Positions 1-8,250 of a stretch of 64,000 nt of DNA are shown piece after piece; the stretch's first letter is position 1; each line of letters begins with the position of its first letter. Both the position numbers and the translations under genes were made by a program. This DNA is from an uncultured Clostridia bacterium (GTDB taxonomy: Bacteria; Bacillota_A; Clostridia; TANB77; CAG-508): NCBI GenBank assembly GCA_947624715.1, contig CANQLO010000002.1, positions 31,899 through 95,898 of the forward strand, in the 5' to 3' direction. The notes beneath the pieces were generated by a model that did no database searches, had not been told where the DNA came from, and worked only from the letters and a program-made list of their open reading frames with translations.

Positions 1-1332
1 TCTGAGGCTGTTGCAAACAATATTTCTGTAAGACGCATTAAAAAGTTTAATGTAAGTGATTATATTATGGAATGTCTGCTTCCACAAAATGATGTTAAAA
101 GAGAAAATTCATTTGATAATATAGCAGATAGTGTTGTTTCTGGAAATTGTGTACTTTTCATTGATACTCTTGATTATGCTTTTGATATATCAACAAAAAA
201 ATATGAGACTAGAAGTATCGGTGAACCTAAAAATGAACCTATTATACGTGGTTCACAAGAGGCTTTTGTTGAAAATTTAAGAACTAATACTTCAATGCTT
301 AGAAGAAATCTATCAAATGAAAACTTAGTTATTGAAAATTTAACTGTCGGTAAAGTTGAAAAAAATAAATGTGCTGTTTGCTATCTTAAAAATATTGCAA
401 ATGCTGATTTAGTTGCAGAAGTGAAATATAGACTTAACAATATTGATGTTGATTATTGTTTATCTGTTGGAGAATTAGAACAATTTATCAAAGATGATAT
501 TGATACTACTCTTCCAGAAGCTGTTCAAACTGAAAGGGTTGACAGAGCTACATCATATCTACTTCAAGGAAGAGTTGTCATAGTATATAATGGTTGCCCA
601 TATGTTCTAGTTGTTCCTATAACTATATTTGATTTTCTTAAATCACAAGAAGATACAAATATAAACTATGTAGCAGCAAATCTACTTAAAATTATAAGGG
701 CAATTTCATTTGTTATTACTTTACTACTTCCTAGCTTATACATTGCTATTTCAACTTATCATAGCGAACTTCTGCCAACAGATTTACTGTTTTCAATAGT
801 TGCTTCTAGGTCTTCTGTTCCTTTTATGATAATTATTGAAATATTAATTATGGAAGTTTCTTTTGAAATAATTCGTGAGGCTGGACTTAGAGTTGCTTCC
901 CCTATGGGACAAACTGTTGGAATTGTCGGAACCATTGTGTTAGGCCAAGCTGCTGTTGATGCAAGTATAGTATCTCCTATTTTAATAATTATTGTTGCAA
1001 TTACTGGTATTACATCTTTTGCTGTACTTGATATTTCACTAAGCTTCCATTTAAGAATAGCTCGATTTGCATATACAATTTTAGGAGCTCTTGCAGGCTT
1101 TTTAGGAATTGCTGTTGGTCTATTTATACACTTATCTATTTTATGTTCTTTAAAATCTTTTGGAGTACCATATCTAGCACCTTATGCTCCTCTTAATGTT
1201 AAAAGTACAAGTAAGTATTTGTTAAGGCCTGCTTGGAAAAGAGAATTTAGAGATGACTACTTAGCTAGCAAAAGGCCTAGAAGTCAGAGTAAAATTAGTC
1301 TAAAGTGGAGAAATAGGACTGATCAACCGTAA
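1..1332 (+). CDS. gerKA: Spore germination receptor subunit A (GerA family), 5' partial
   Basis: The frame is open from base 1, so the start lies upstream and 443 residues are visible of a family usually near 480-530. GerA-family proteins form the A subunit of the nutrient germinant receptor in the inner membrane of dormant spores. The soluble N-terminal part is followed by several hydrophobic segments from about residue 225 (including runs around SFVITLLLPSLYIAI and MGQTVGIVGTIVLGQAAVDA) and a basic tail. The segment SPMGQTVGIVGTIVLGQAAV is typical of the family. B- and C-subunit genes follow on the same strand, the usual receptor operon. The germinant cannot be read from the sequence. The ATG at 67 is internal, not the true start. 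Confidence 0.95.
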   Translation, partial: SEAVANNISVRRIKKFNVSDYIMECLLPQNDVKRENSFDNIADSVVSGNCVLFIDTLDYAFDISTKKYETRSIGEPKNEPIIRGSQEAFVENLRTNTSMLRRNLSNENLVIENLTVGKVEKNKCAVCYLKNIANADLVAEVKYRLNNIDVDYCLSVGELEQFIKDDIDTTLPEAVQTERVDRATSYLLQGRVVIVYNGCPYVLVVPITIFDFLKSQEDTNINYVAANLLKIIRAISFVITLLLPSLYIAISTYHSELLPTDLLFSIVASRSSVPFMIIIEILIMEVSFEIIREAGLRVASPMGQTVGIVGTIVLGQAAVDASIVSPILIIIVAITGITSFAVLDISLSFHLRIARFAYTILGALAGFLGIAVGLFIHLSILCSLKSFGVPYLAPYAPLNVKSTSKYLLRPAWKREFRDDYLASKRPRSQSKISLKWRNRTDQP

Positions 1333-1405
1333 ATAAAAAAAATCATTTGCTTAAATTATACATTTACTTTAAATAAAAAAGACTTAATAGAAAGGAGTCT
1401 ATATT

Positions 1406-2545
1406 TTGAATAATGAAAAATTAAATGCAATTGAAGCAACATTTCTAGTTGTCATAATTACGCTTACACATATAATATTAAATTTATCTAATTCAATATT
1501 AAAATCAACAGGTTCAGCAGCAATAATAAATGTGCTCTATGTATCTTTTTTGACATTAGTATTTTTCTTTATATTAAACAAGCTGTTTAAACCATTTCCT
1601 AGTAAAGATATTATTGATGTTTCAGAATATGTTGGAGGTAAGCCTTTAAAATTTATAACGAATTTAATATATTCAGTTTATTTAATATTTGTATCTAGTA
1701 TACTCATTTTAAATTTTTCTGAATTATTAAAATTAATTTATTTTCAAAATGCTTGGACTCCTTTGCTTATATTGATTTTTATAATTTCAGCAATTATTGT
1801 TAATAAATTAGGGTTTAAAAACATTGTCAAAGTTAATACTTTAGTCGTTTTTGTTGTACTAATTACTGTTGTTATCATATTTGGTGCATCTCTTGATAAA
1901 GTTGAATTTCAAAGAGTATTTCCTGTACTTGGCTATGGAATTAAAGAAACTTTTGTTACTGGGGCTTTAAATATATTTTCATTTGGTGGCTTAATACTCC
2001 TTTTCTTGATTAGGCCAAATTTAAAAGAACCGAAAAAATATAAAGTAGTTGGCATTGCATCTATTTTACTTTCTAGTGCATATCTACTTTTAAGTGTAGC
2101 ATCTTTACTTTTCTTGTTTCCTTTTTTAACTACAGGAACAGAAACTTTATCTGTTTATATGAGTACACGTGCAATAGAGTTTGGCAAGTTTTTTGAAAGA
2201 GCTGATGCGCTATTTATACTAGTTTGGATATTTACCTTTTTATCATATCTATCAATTATAATATCTTATATAACAAAAATGAATAAAAAAGTATTTAATG
2301 TAAATAACTCATCTCCTATCATATATTTAGTTGCTCTTTTAATATTTATTGTAACTTTCTTACCAAAAGACAGTTCTCAAATTATATTTTTAGAAACAAC
2401 AGTATATAAATACGCTGCTTTAGCTGTAGTTTTTGTATATAGCTTTTTAATACTTTTAATTGGATATATAAAAAGAACTGGAGTTAAAGTAAAACAAATA
2501 AAAAATAATAAGAAACTTGATTTAGGAGGCGAGGTTGAAAAATAA
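1406..2545 (+). CDS. gerKB: Spore germination receptor subunit B (GerB/GerKB family permease)
   Basis: The 379-residue protein is almost entirely hydrophobic with about ten membrane segments, matching the spore permease family of the APC superfamily that forms the B subunit of germinant receptors. The start is TTG; an AAAGGAG box about seven bases upstream supports it. Conserved-looking features include the N-terminal LNAIEATFLVV segment and the long run of alternating membrane helices. It follows the A subunit by 73 bases and precedes the C subunit by 50 bases, so one operon is likely. It probably takes part in germinant recognition in the spore inner membrane; the ligand is unknown. Confidence 0.93.
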   Translation: MNNEKLNAIEATFLVVIITLTHIILNLSNSILKSTGSAAIINVLYVSFLTLVFFFILNKLFKPFPSKDIIDVSEYVGGKPLKFITNLIYSVYLIFVSSILILNFSELLKLIYFQNAWTPLLILIFIISAIIVNKLGFKNIVKVNTLVVFVVLITVVIIFGASLDKVEFQRVFPVLGYGIKETFVTGALNIFSFGGLILLFLIRPNLKEPKKYKVVGIASILLSSAYLLLSVASLLFLFPFLTTGTETLSVYMSTRAIEFGKFFERADALFILVWIFTFLSYLSIIISYITKMNKKVFNVNNSSPIIYLVALLIFIVTFLPKDSSQIIFLETTVYKYAALAVVFVYSFLILLIGYIKRTGVKVKQIKNNKKLDLGGEVEK

Positions 2546-2595
2546 TTACAATTTTTTCAACAAGAATTTAACCTTAGAAAGGAATGTGATTAAAA

Positions 2596-3852
2596 ATGAA
2601 AGCTAGAAATTTTTTAATAGGCCTACTTGTTTTAGTTATAATAGGTTTTTCAATCAGCAATAGTAGTGCAATAAATACAATAGATGAACTTGCATATGTA
2701 GTAGCAATTGGATTTGATGTTGGAGATAATAGTGATCTAAGGATTAGTTTTCAAATTAATATGCCTTCGTCTGCTAGTTCTTCAAGTAGTAGTGAGGGTT
2801 CTTCATCTGGTGGTTCTTCTGGCGAAGGAGGTTCTACTTCAATAGTAAATACTGTAGAATGTAATAGTTTTGATGTTGGCGTAAGTTTGCTAAATAGTTA
2901 TTTAAGTAAAAAAGTCAATATGACTCATTGTAAATACCTTATCTTTTCTGAAGAACTTGCTAGTCAAGGAATAGGCGATTACATTTACAGTCTAAAAAAT
3001 AATGTTGAAATAAGACCTACTTGTAATATACTAATATCAAAATGTAGTGCTCAATATTTCTTAGAAAACTCTAAGCCTATTATAGATGAAGTAGCTGCTA
3101 AATATTTCGGCTTAGAAACTTCTTCTGAGAAAAACACTAGCTACACAGAAGCCATCAGTTTAAAAGATTTCTTCTGTGACTTATCTGATACATTTGGAAG
3201 TCCATATGCCATTTTAGGAAGTGTAAATGGGTTGGAATCTGACAATGTTGGAAATAGCAATCCTACTCTTGATGATGATTCCTATGTTGCAAAAGAATCT
3301 GAAAAAAGTTCTCAAAACAATATTGAAAATTTAGGGTTAGCTGTTTTTAAAAAAGATAAGCTAGTTGGCGAATTAAGTGGGTTGGAAACTATAGTTCACC
3401 TAATACTTTGTAATAATTTTCAAAACGCTACTGTAAATATTCCAAGTCCATTTAATGATTCTGATTATATCTCGTTACACATTTATAGTGCTAAATCTAA
3501 GAATTCTGTTAATATAGTAAATGGTAGTCCATATATTAAATGTAACGTTTCTCTTAAAATGAAATTACTCACATCATCTGAAAGTGCAAACTATATGAAT
3601 GATGAAAATCGAAAGCTTATTGAAGAATACACAAACTCTTACTTTAAAGCTCATGTAAATGATTATTTATATAGAACCTCTAAGGAATTGAATTCTGATG
3701 TTTGTGCATTTGGTCAATATGCTGTATCTAACTTTCTTACTTGGAATGATTGGTCAGAATATGATTGGTTAAATAAATATCCTACTTCTTTCTTTAGTTC
3801 TGATGTTAATAGTAAGTTGACTTCTAGCTATTTATTGATGGAAACGAATTAA
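2596..3852 (+). CDS. gerKC: Spore germination receptor subunit C (Ger(x)C family), no lipobox
   Basis: The 418-residue protein has an N-terminal hydrophobic segment, then NTIDELAYVVAIGFDVGDN, which corresponds to the conserved start of Ger(x)C proteins, and a C-terminal domain of the family. C subunits are normally lipoproteins with a cysteine directly before this region. Here the region up to residue 30 contains no cysteine, so lipid anchoring seems lost and the hydrophobic segment may act as a membrane anchor instead. A serine/glycine-rich insert (about residues 57-82) interrupts the first domain. It is third in the A-B-C operon and is followed by a strong hairpin terminator. An AAAGGA box lies upstream of the ATG. 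Confidence 0.9.
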   Translation: MKARNFLIGLLVLVIIGFSISNSSAINTIDELAYVVAIGFDVGDNSDLRISFQINMPSSASSSSSSEGSSSGGSSGEGGSTSIVNTVECNSFDVGVSLLNSYLSKKVNMTHCKYLIFSEELASQGIGDYIYSLKNNVEIRPTCNILISKCSAQYFLENSKPIIDEVAAKYFGLETSSEKNTSYTEAISLKDFFCDLSDTFGSPYAILGSVNGLESDNVGNSNPTLDDDSYVAKESEKSSQNNIENLGLAVFKKDKLVGELSGLETIVHLILCNNFQNATVNIPSPFNDSDYISLHIYSAKSKNSVNIVNGSPYIKCNVSLKMKLLTSSESANYMNDENRKLIEEYTNSYFKAHVNDYLYRTSKELNSDVCAFGQYAVSNFLTWNDWSEYDWLNKYPTSFFSSDVNSKLTSSYLLMETN

Positions 3853-3876
3853 TAAAGTTAAATTTTTGTTTTTAAT

Positions 3877-3932
3877 AAAAAAAAGTGAAACATTATTGAT
3901 TTAAATTTCAAAAAAATGTTTCACTTTTTTTT
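3877..3932 (+). terminator. Rho-independent terminator of the germination operon
   Basis: The arms AAAGTGAAACATT and AATGTTTCACTTT pair around an AT-rich loop and are flanked by A and T runs, so it could work in both directions. It sits 25 bases after the gerKC stop. The right arm contains an ATG that would extend the next gene upstream, which argues against that start. Confidence 0.85.
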
Positions 3933-3975
3933 ATTTTATGTTATATTAATTATAATTTACAAAGGAGTCAAAAAA

Positions 3976-4914
3976 ATGAAAGATTATACTAAAATAGATG
4001 TAAGTAAGTGTCCACAACTTAAAGATGAAGATGATATGACTGGAAACTTTATATCTGTAAAAGGTGAATTTATATTACCTGAAACAAATAAAACTGCATT
4101 TTATAAGGAAGACGGCTGTACGCTTGCTGCAAATAATGATGAAAGTTATAGAGAAATGTTAGCTTCTGAAATTTTAGATATTTTAAATATCCCTCATGCT
4201 GATATTAGTTTAGGATATGATTCTAGAACAAATCACACAGGTTGTTTTTCTCATAGTATATTAAATAAAAACGAAACAATGATTGATAGAAATTGCTATT
4301 ATGTAAATACAACTCCAATAAAAAATATAGAAGATTTTTTAAATAAAGAAATTAATTATATATCAACATTTCAAGGTGTTACTCCTAAAATGATAAGCGA
4401 AAGAAGAAAAACTGTACTAAATCAAGTATTTGCTAATTGCATTTTAGGAAATTATGATATTAGTGAAACTAATATGCAACTAGTTTATAATTATGAAACT
4501 AAGAAAATTAGGAGTGCAGAATGTTATGATTTTGGCACTGCATTTACACATAAAAAATTTAATATTGGTCAAATGGACTATGAATCTATGATGAATGAAC
4601 TTTACACTAAATATTTTTCAGATATAAAGGATTTAGCTAAAGCTGTAAATGATAATCTTACTCCAGAAACATTAAGAAATATTTTATCAAATCCTGTTTA
4701 TCAAGAAGGCTTTAAAGAAAACTCGACTGATATTTTAGAAAATCTTAATTATAGAGTTCAATACTCAAACGAAAAATTTCGAGAATTGTATAAACCTCCT
4801 CTTTTTTCTATACAATCTATTGGAAAAACTTGTAGTAATATTAGCAAAGATTTAATCAATAGCACTAGAAATTTATTAAATAGATTTCTAAATAAAGACG
4901 AAAAAGAATTATAG
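3976..4914 (+). CDS. HipA-like kinase-fold protein
   Basis: This 312-residue protein has no signal peptide. It shows the hallmarks of the HipA/CtkA-like serine-threonine kinase fold: a candidate ATP-binding lysine in TAFYK (K44), a catalytic-loop pattern GNYDISETN with Asp161 and Asn166 spaced exactly as in HipA (D-x4-N), and YDFG with Asp185 as the metal-binding aspartate about 24 residues later. The HipA N-terminal subdomain and an adjacent HipB antitoxin gene are absent, so it is not a standard HipBA module. The start is set by the box AAAGGAG six bases before this ATG. The alternative ATG at 3916 lies inside the terminator of the preceding operon. The substrate is unknown. Confidence 0.6.
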   Translation: MKDYTKIDVSKCPQLKDEDDMTGNFISVKGEFILPETNKTAFYKEDGCTLAANNDESYREMLASEILDILNIPHADISLGYDSRTNHTGCFSHSILNKNETMIDRNCYYVNTTPIKNIEDFLNKEINYISTFQGVTPKMISERRKTVLNQVFANCILGNYDISETNMQLVYNYETKKIRSAECYDFGTAFTHKKFNIGQMDYESMMNELYTKYFSDIKDLAKAVNDNLTPETLRNILSNPVYQEGFKENSTDILENLNYRVQYSNEKFRELYKPPLFSIQSIGKTCSNISKDLINSTRNLLNRFLNKDEKEL

Positions 4915-4920
4915 ACAAAT

Positions 4921-4956
4921 AAAAATAAGCTTATAGAACATAGGCTTATTTTTATT
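4921..4956. terminator. Short bidirectional terminator
   Basis: AATAAGC and GCTTATT pair around a loop with A-rich and T-rich flanks, in the 47-base gap between the convergent HipA-like gene and rnr. It could end both transcripts. Confidence 0.6.
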
Positions 4957-4961
4957 TCTAT

Positions 4962-6701
4962 TTAAATAAATATTTTAAAATCAATCCTTCTAGTATCTTT
5001 ATCCGCTGATAAAACTTCTATTTTTACCTTATCTCCTAGCTTATATACTTTTCCTGTATACTCTCCAATTAAAGATTTATTGGAATCATTATATATATAA
5101 TAATCTTCATCTATGTTGTCAAATCTTATCAGTCCTTCTACTGTGTTTTCAAGTTCTACAAACATTCCAAAATTAGTTACACTTGATATAATACCTTCAT
5201 ATACTTCCCCAACTTTTGATTCCATATATTCTGCTTTTTTCATATCTTCACTTTCTCTCTCTGCTTTAGTTGCTACTTGTTCACATTCTGAAGAAGTTTC
5301 TGCATATTTAATAGATTGCTTTGAATATTTACTTTTTAGTTTTTCATCTAAATTATAATCACATTCTAAATATTTGCTAATAATTCTATGAATAAATAAA
5401 TCTGGATATCTTCTAATTGGTGATGTAAAATGGCAATAATACTTACTTGCTATTCCAAAGTGTCCCTTATTTTCTGCTTCATATCTTGCAACTTTTAAAG
5501 TTCTAAGAATTAAATTGCTAACAACTCTTTCTTCATCCTTTCCTTTTACTGCATCTAATACTTGTTGAAAAGCTTTTGGCTTTACATCATCTTTTTTTCC
5601 TTTTATTCTATAACCAAAGTTATATAGATATTTATTAAGTTCAGATACCTTATCCTCATCTGGCTTTTCATGTACTCTGTATATAAATGGGCTTCCTAGC
5701 CAGTAAAATCTTTCTGCAACTGTTTCATTTGCTGTTAGCATAAACTGTTCTATTATTTCATTCGCAAAATTGGTATCATAGGCACAAATGGTAATTGGAT
5801 AACCATATTTATCTAATGTAATTTTGCTTTCTGGAATGTCTAAGGATAAATAACCATCCTTATTTCTTCTCTCTTTTAAAATTAAAGCTAATTCTTTCAT
5901 TGTATCAAAATGACTAATATATTTTTCATATTTCTTTAATACTTTCGGATTACTTCTTTGTATTATATCATATACATCATGATAGTTCATTCTTTCAGTT
6001 ACATTTATTATGCTTTTTCTTATATCAGAATCAATAACTTTTCCATTTTGATCTATTGTCATTATACAAGAAATTGCATACCTATCTTCACCATGATTTA
6101 AACTACATATTCCATTAGAAAGTTCTTTTGGAAGCATTGGAATAACTCTATCTAACATATAGACACTTGTGCCTCTTAAAATTGCTTCTTTGTCTAAACT
6201 ACTTTTCTCTTTAACATAGTGACTTACATCTGCAATATGAACTCCTAATGTATATGTTTCATCTTCATTCTTATAAACACAAACAGCATCATCTAGATCT
6301 TTTGCATCCTCTCCATCTATTGTAAACATTTCCTGTTTTCTTAAATCAAGTCTATCCTTTGGTACAATTTTTTCTTGTGATACTTTTTTAGCTTCATCTA
6401 ATACTTCTTGTGGAAATTCATTAGGAAGTCTAAATCTCTTTATTATAGAAAGCATGTCCACTCCAGTTTCATCTTTAAATCCAAGTATCTCCTTTATCTT
6501 TCCTTCTGCTTTTCTTCCTCTTTCAGGATACTTAGTTATCTCTACAACAACTTTTTGATTTGTTTTAGCTTTTCCCCAGCTTGATTTAGATATAAATATA
6601 TCTCCATTTATTTTTTTATCATCTGGAATAACAAAACCAAAATTTCTACTTTTCTTAAATAATCCTACAACTGATGTAACTTTTTCCTGTAAAATATCCA
6701 T
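4962..6701 (-). CDS. rnr: Ribonuclease R, short form
   Basis: This 3'-5' exoribonuclease degrades structured RNA and takes part in RNA quality control. Domains in order: a cold-shock/OB domain (about residues 10-75, with KSRNFGFVIPD), the RNB catalytic domain with DGEDAKDLDDAV (residues 129-140, the metal-binding aspartates), and a C-terminal S1 domain beginning near GEVYEGIISSVTNFGMFVEL. At 579 residues it is shorter than typical RNase R (over 700): the N-terminal helix-turn-helix region and first OB domain, and the basic tail, are missing. The ATG follows a strong GGAGG box, so truncation by start choice is unlikely. secG lies upstream, as in many Firmicutes; smpB is not next to it. Confidence 0.93.
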   Translation of the reverse strand: MDILQEKVTSVVGLFKKSRNFGFVIPDDKKINGDIFISKSSWGKAKTNQKVVVEITKYPERGRKAEGKIKEILGFKDETGVDMLSIIKRFRLPNEFPQEVLDEAKKVSQEKIVPKDRLDLRKQEMFTIDGEDAKDLDDAVCVYKNEDETYTLGVHIADVSHYVKEKSSLDKEAILRGTSVYMLDRVIPMLPKELSNGICSLNHGEDRYAISCIMTIDQNGKVIDSDIRKSIINVTERMNYHDVYDIIQRSNPKVLKKYEKYISHFDTMKELALILKERRNKDGYLSLDIPESKITLDKYGYPITICAYDTNFANEIIEQFMLTANETVAERFYWLGSPFIYRVHEKPDEDKVSELNKYLYNFGYRIKGKKDDVKPKAFQQVLDAVKGKDEERVVSNLILRTLKVARYEAENKGHFGIASKYYCHFTSPIRRYPDLFIHRIISKYLECDYNLDEKLKSKYSKQSIKYAETSSECEQVATKAERESEDMKKAEYMESKVGEVYEGIISSVTNFGMFVELENTVEGLIRFDNIDEDYYIYNDSNKSLIGEYTGKVYKLGDKVKIEVLSADKDTRRIDFKIFI

Positions 6702-6801
6702 GTTTTACCTCCTTTCCTTAAATGCAAAACAATCCACATTAAAAAATCGTGGATTATCTTGTTACTTATAAATCCTTAATTTATTATAAAAATCTTAGAA
6801 A

Positions 6802-6827
6802 AAGTGCATATAAAACTATATGCACTT
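6802..6827 (-). terminator. Terminator downstream of secG
   Basis: A perfect 11-bp stem (AAGTGCATATA with its complement) and a 4-base loop are followed on the minus strand by TTTCT. It separates secG from rnr. A second, weaker hairpin (AATCCAC/GTGGATT, 6730-6756) lies between it and the rnr start. Confidence 0.8.
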
Positions 6828-6831
6828 CCTT

Positions 6832-7083
6832 CTATATTACAAATACAATTACAGTAACAATACTTAATATTGCAAAAGTTACTCCCAAAATAATAGTATT
6901 TCTTTGAGTCTTTCCTGACTTTGTTCTTCCTTTATTTTTTTGATAATACTTATTTGTTCTTGGATTCTCATAAGTATCTTCTGCTGAATTACTATTGTCC
7001 TTTGATTGAAATGTTGTAATTAAAATTAACGCTATGCATACTACTATGTATATTCCTAATAATATATATTTTACTACATTCAT
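6832..7083 (-). CDS. secG: Protein translocase subunit SecG
   Basis: The 83-residue protein has two hydrophobic segments (about residues 5-25 and 64-82) joined by a polar loop. This is the SecG layout, a small accessory subunit of the SecYEG channel. The first helix ends in TTFQSKD, matching the conserved helix-QS/N junction of the family, and the second contains the usual TxxxxILGxxFAxLS-like pattern. The gene order secG-rnr, common in Firmicutes, supports the call. The loop is longer and more charged than usual. A promoter-like sequence is seen at 7211-7239, within one copy of a 26-bp repeat. Confidence 0.85.
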   Translation of the reverse strand: MNVVKYILLGIYIVVCIALILITTFQSKDNSNSAEDTYENPRTNKYYQKNKGRTKSGKTQRNTIILGVTFAILSIVTVIVFVI

Positions 7084-7210
7084 TTTACTGCTTTTCCTTT
7101 CTTTTAATTTTCTATTAACTTTTTATTTCAAGTGTTTTAAGATGCTTAATTTAATTTTTGTTTGCATCTTCAATTTTTGTTTTTTCTCTACTTACTTAGT
7201 AACATTATTT

Positions 7211-7239
7211 AGTTTAGCATATTTTTAAGAAAAAATCAA
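7211..7239 (-). promoter_or_regulatory. Putative sigma-A promoter of secG
   Basis: On the minus strand TTGATT (7234-7239) and TAAACT (7211-7216) are 17 bases apart. The -35 and spacer lie in a 26-bp sequence repeated exactly at 8118-8143. Confidence 0.5.
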
Positions 7240-7240
7240 G
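7215..7240. repeat. 26-bp direct repeat, copy 1
   Basis: Identical over 26 bp to 8118-8143 and in the same orientation. The two copies bracket toxN and its antitoxin repeats. Each also supplies the -35 box and spacer of a plausible minus-strand promoter, so this could be a copied promoter or an insertion footprint. Confidence 0.8.
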
Positions 7241-7307
7241 TAGTTAAAGGTTGAATTATTATTTACTTTTTAAACTTGTTTATTTTACTTTTATGCCAAT
7301 TTATTAA

Positions 7308-7814
7308 TTATTTTAAAGCATATTCTTTACATTTATGTTCTAGTAATTTAAAATTACAGCATCTCTTCCTTATATTATCTGGAAGTTTATTATCATTATA
7401 TAATTTATACAACTTAGCAGAATTATTTTTTACTTGATAATAGTTTTCATTTAACCAACTTAATTGTTCCTTTAATAAATTTTGATATTTTAGTTCAAAA
7501 ATACTTGTTACTTTCTTATTTAAATCTACTAGTTCATAACTTTCTTCTTTTACAGGTATCATATTATTAAAATTAACCGCTCCTAATTCTCCATTTTTTA
7601 TTTTATAGAAGTCTATAGTATTTTTCATTTTTTTATGCTTCGGCTTTGGGCTCGATAGTGGAGCAAAATATTCACAAGAATCTATTTTAAATAATATACC
7701 AATAAAAGGTCTTAATTCTTTTTCATTTTTATTGTAAGCGACTTTATTATCAAATTGCCTTAAATAGTCACAATAATCCGAATTTACTCTTACGATTCTT
7801 AAATTTAAAATCAT
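7308..7814 (-). CDS. toxN: Type III toxin-antitoxin endoribonuclease, ToxN/AbiQ family
   Basis: The 168-residue protein matches the ToxN/AbiQ family, RNases held inactive by a repeated antitoxin RNA and known for phage abortive infection. The family core is visible: PFIGILFKIDSCEYFAPLSSPK (split here as PFIGILFKI and EYFAPLSSPK) followed by FYKIKNGELGAVNFNNMIPV and the C-terminal CNFKLLEHKCKEY. APLSSPK (residues 51-57) aligns with the catalytic serine/threonine-lysine region of known ToxN. Length is in the family range (about 165-180). Upstream on the same strand are a hairpin terminator and three tandem 35-nt repeats, the defining architecture of a type III system. The gene has its own small upstream gap, and reads through the terminator probably set the toxin level. 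Confidence 0.92.
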   Translation of the reverse strand: MILNLRIVRVNSDYCDYLRQFDNKVAYNKNEKELRPFIGILFKIDSCEYFAPLSSPKPKHKKMKNTIDFYKIKNGELGAVNFNNMIPVKEESYELVDLNKKVTSIFELKYQNLLKEQLSWLNENYYQVKNNSAKLYKLYNDNKLPDNIRKRCCNFKLLEHKCKEYALK

Positions 7815-7908
7815 TTAAATCCTCCCATAATGTGTATTATATAATATTTACATATAAAAAATCAATAAAAATATAAAAAAATACATAATTTGGTAATATT
7901 TTGTTTTA

Positions 7909-7938
7909 AAAAAAGATTAGAGTTTAGTCTCTAATCTT
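7909..7938 (-). terminator. Attenuating terminator between antitoxin repeats and toxN
   Basis: On the minus strand AGATTAGAGAC pairs with its complement across a short loop and is followed by seven T. In type III systems a terminator in this place makes most transcripts antitoxin-only and lets a minority read into the toxin gene. A near-identical hairpin occurs at 8251-8284. Confidence 0.85.
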
Positions 7939-7939
7939 A

Positions 7940-8045
7940 CTTTTTTAAGTTCCAATTTATGGCTGGATTCACCGCTTTTTTAAGTTCCAATTTATGGCTG
8001 GATTCACCGCTTTTTTAAGTTCCAATTTATGGCTGGATTCACCAC
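7940..8045 (-). ncRNA. toxI: ToxI-like antitoxin RNA, three 35-nt tandem repeats
   Basis: Three head-to-tail units of exactly 35 nt lie at 7941-7975, 7976-8010 and 8011-8045. The first two are identical; the third differs at one base (ACCAC for ACCGC on the plus strand). On the minus strand each unit starts GCGGTGAATCCAGCC and ends in a run of six A. Repeat length and number match known ToxI/AntiQ RNAs (about 35-36 nt), and the A-run fits the A-rich cleavage sites of this enzyme family. The RNA is probably cut by ToxN into single units that fold as pseudoknots and inhibit it. There are no spacers, so this is not a CRISPR array. Confidence 0.88.
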
Positions 8046-8113
8046 TTTTTTTGTGCTATATAATAGCAATATTATTATATGCATTTTTTATTAAAATATT
8101 GCCTTACATTATA

Positions 8114-8142
8114 AATATAGCATATTTTTAAGAAAAAATCAA
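8114..8142 (-). promoter_or_regulatory. Putative promoter of the toxI-toxN transcript
   Basis: On the minus strand TTGATT (8137-8142) and TATATT (8114-8119) are 17 bases apart, with TG near the -10. It lies about 70 bases upstream of the first antitoxin repeat. Confidence 0.5.
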
Positions 8143-8143
8143 G
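8118..8143. repeat. 26-bp direct repeat, copy 2
   Basis: Exact copy of 7215-7240, bracketing the ToxIN locus on its upstream side. Confidence 0.8.
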
Positions 8144-8250
8144 ACATTTTCACTTATCAGTCACAGTAGTTATTTCTTTAAATACACTTTCATCCGTAAT
8201 TTTTTTACGGATTATTATAATATTATGTATAAAACATATGATTTTATTCA

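Noticed and set aside
3916..3975. Upstream extension of the HipA-like protein
   Set aside because: The ATG lies in the right arm of the preceding terminator and has no ribosome-binding site; AAAGGAG stands before the ATG at 3976.
6730..6756. Second terminator between secG and rnr
   Set aside because: The 7-bp stem has an 11-base loop and a weak T-tail; the hairpin at 6802-6827 is sufficient and stronger.
7034..7228. Plus-strand 64-residue frame over the secG promoter
   Set aside because: Phe/Leu-rich composition, no ribosome-binding site, antisense to the secG start and promoter.
7941..8045. Three direct repeats that could suggest a CRISPR array
   Set aside because: Units follow each other without spacers, there are no cas genes, and a ToxN gene lies downstream. 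The type III antitoxin reading fits all of it.
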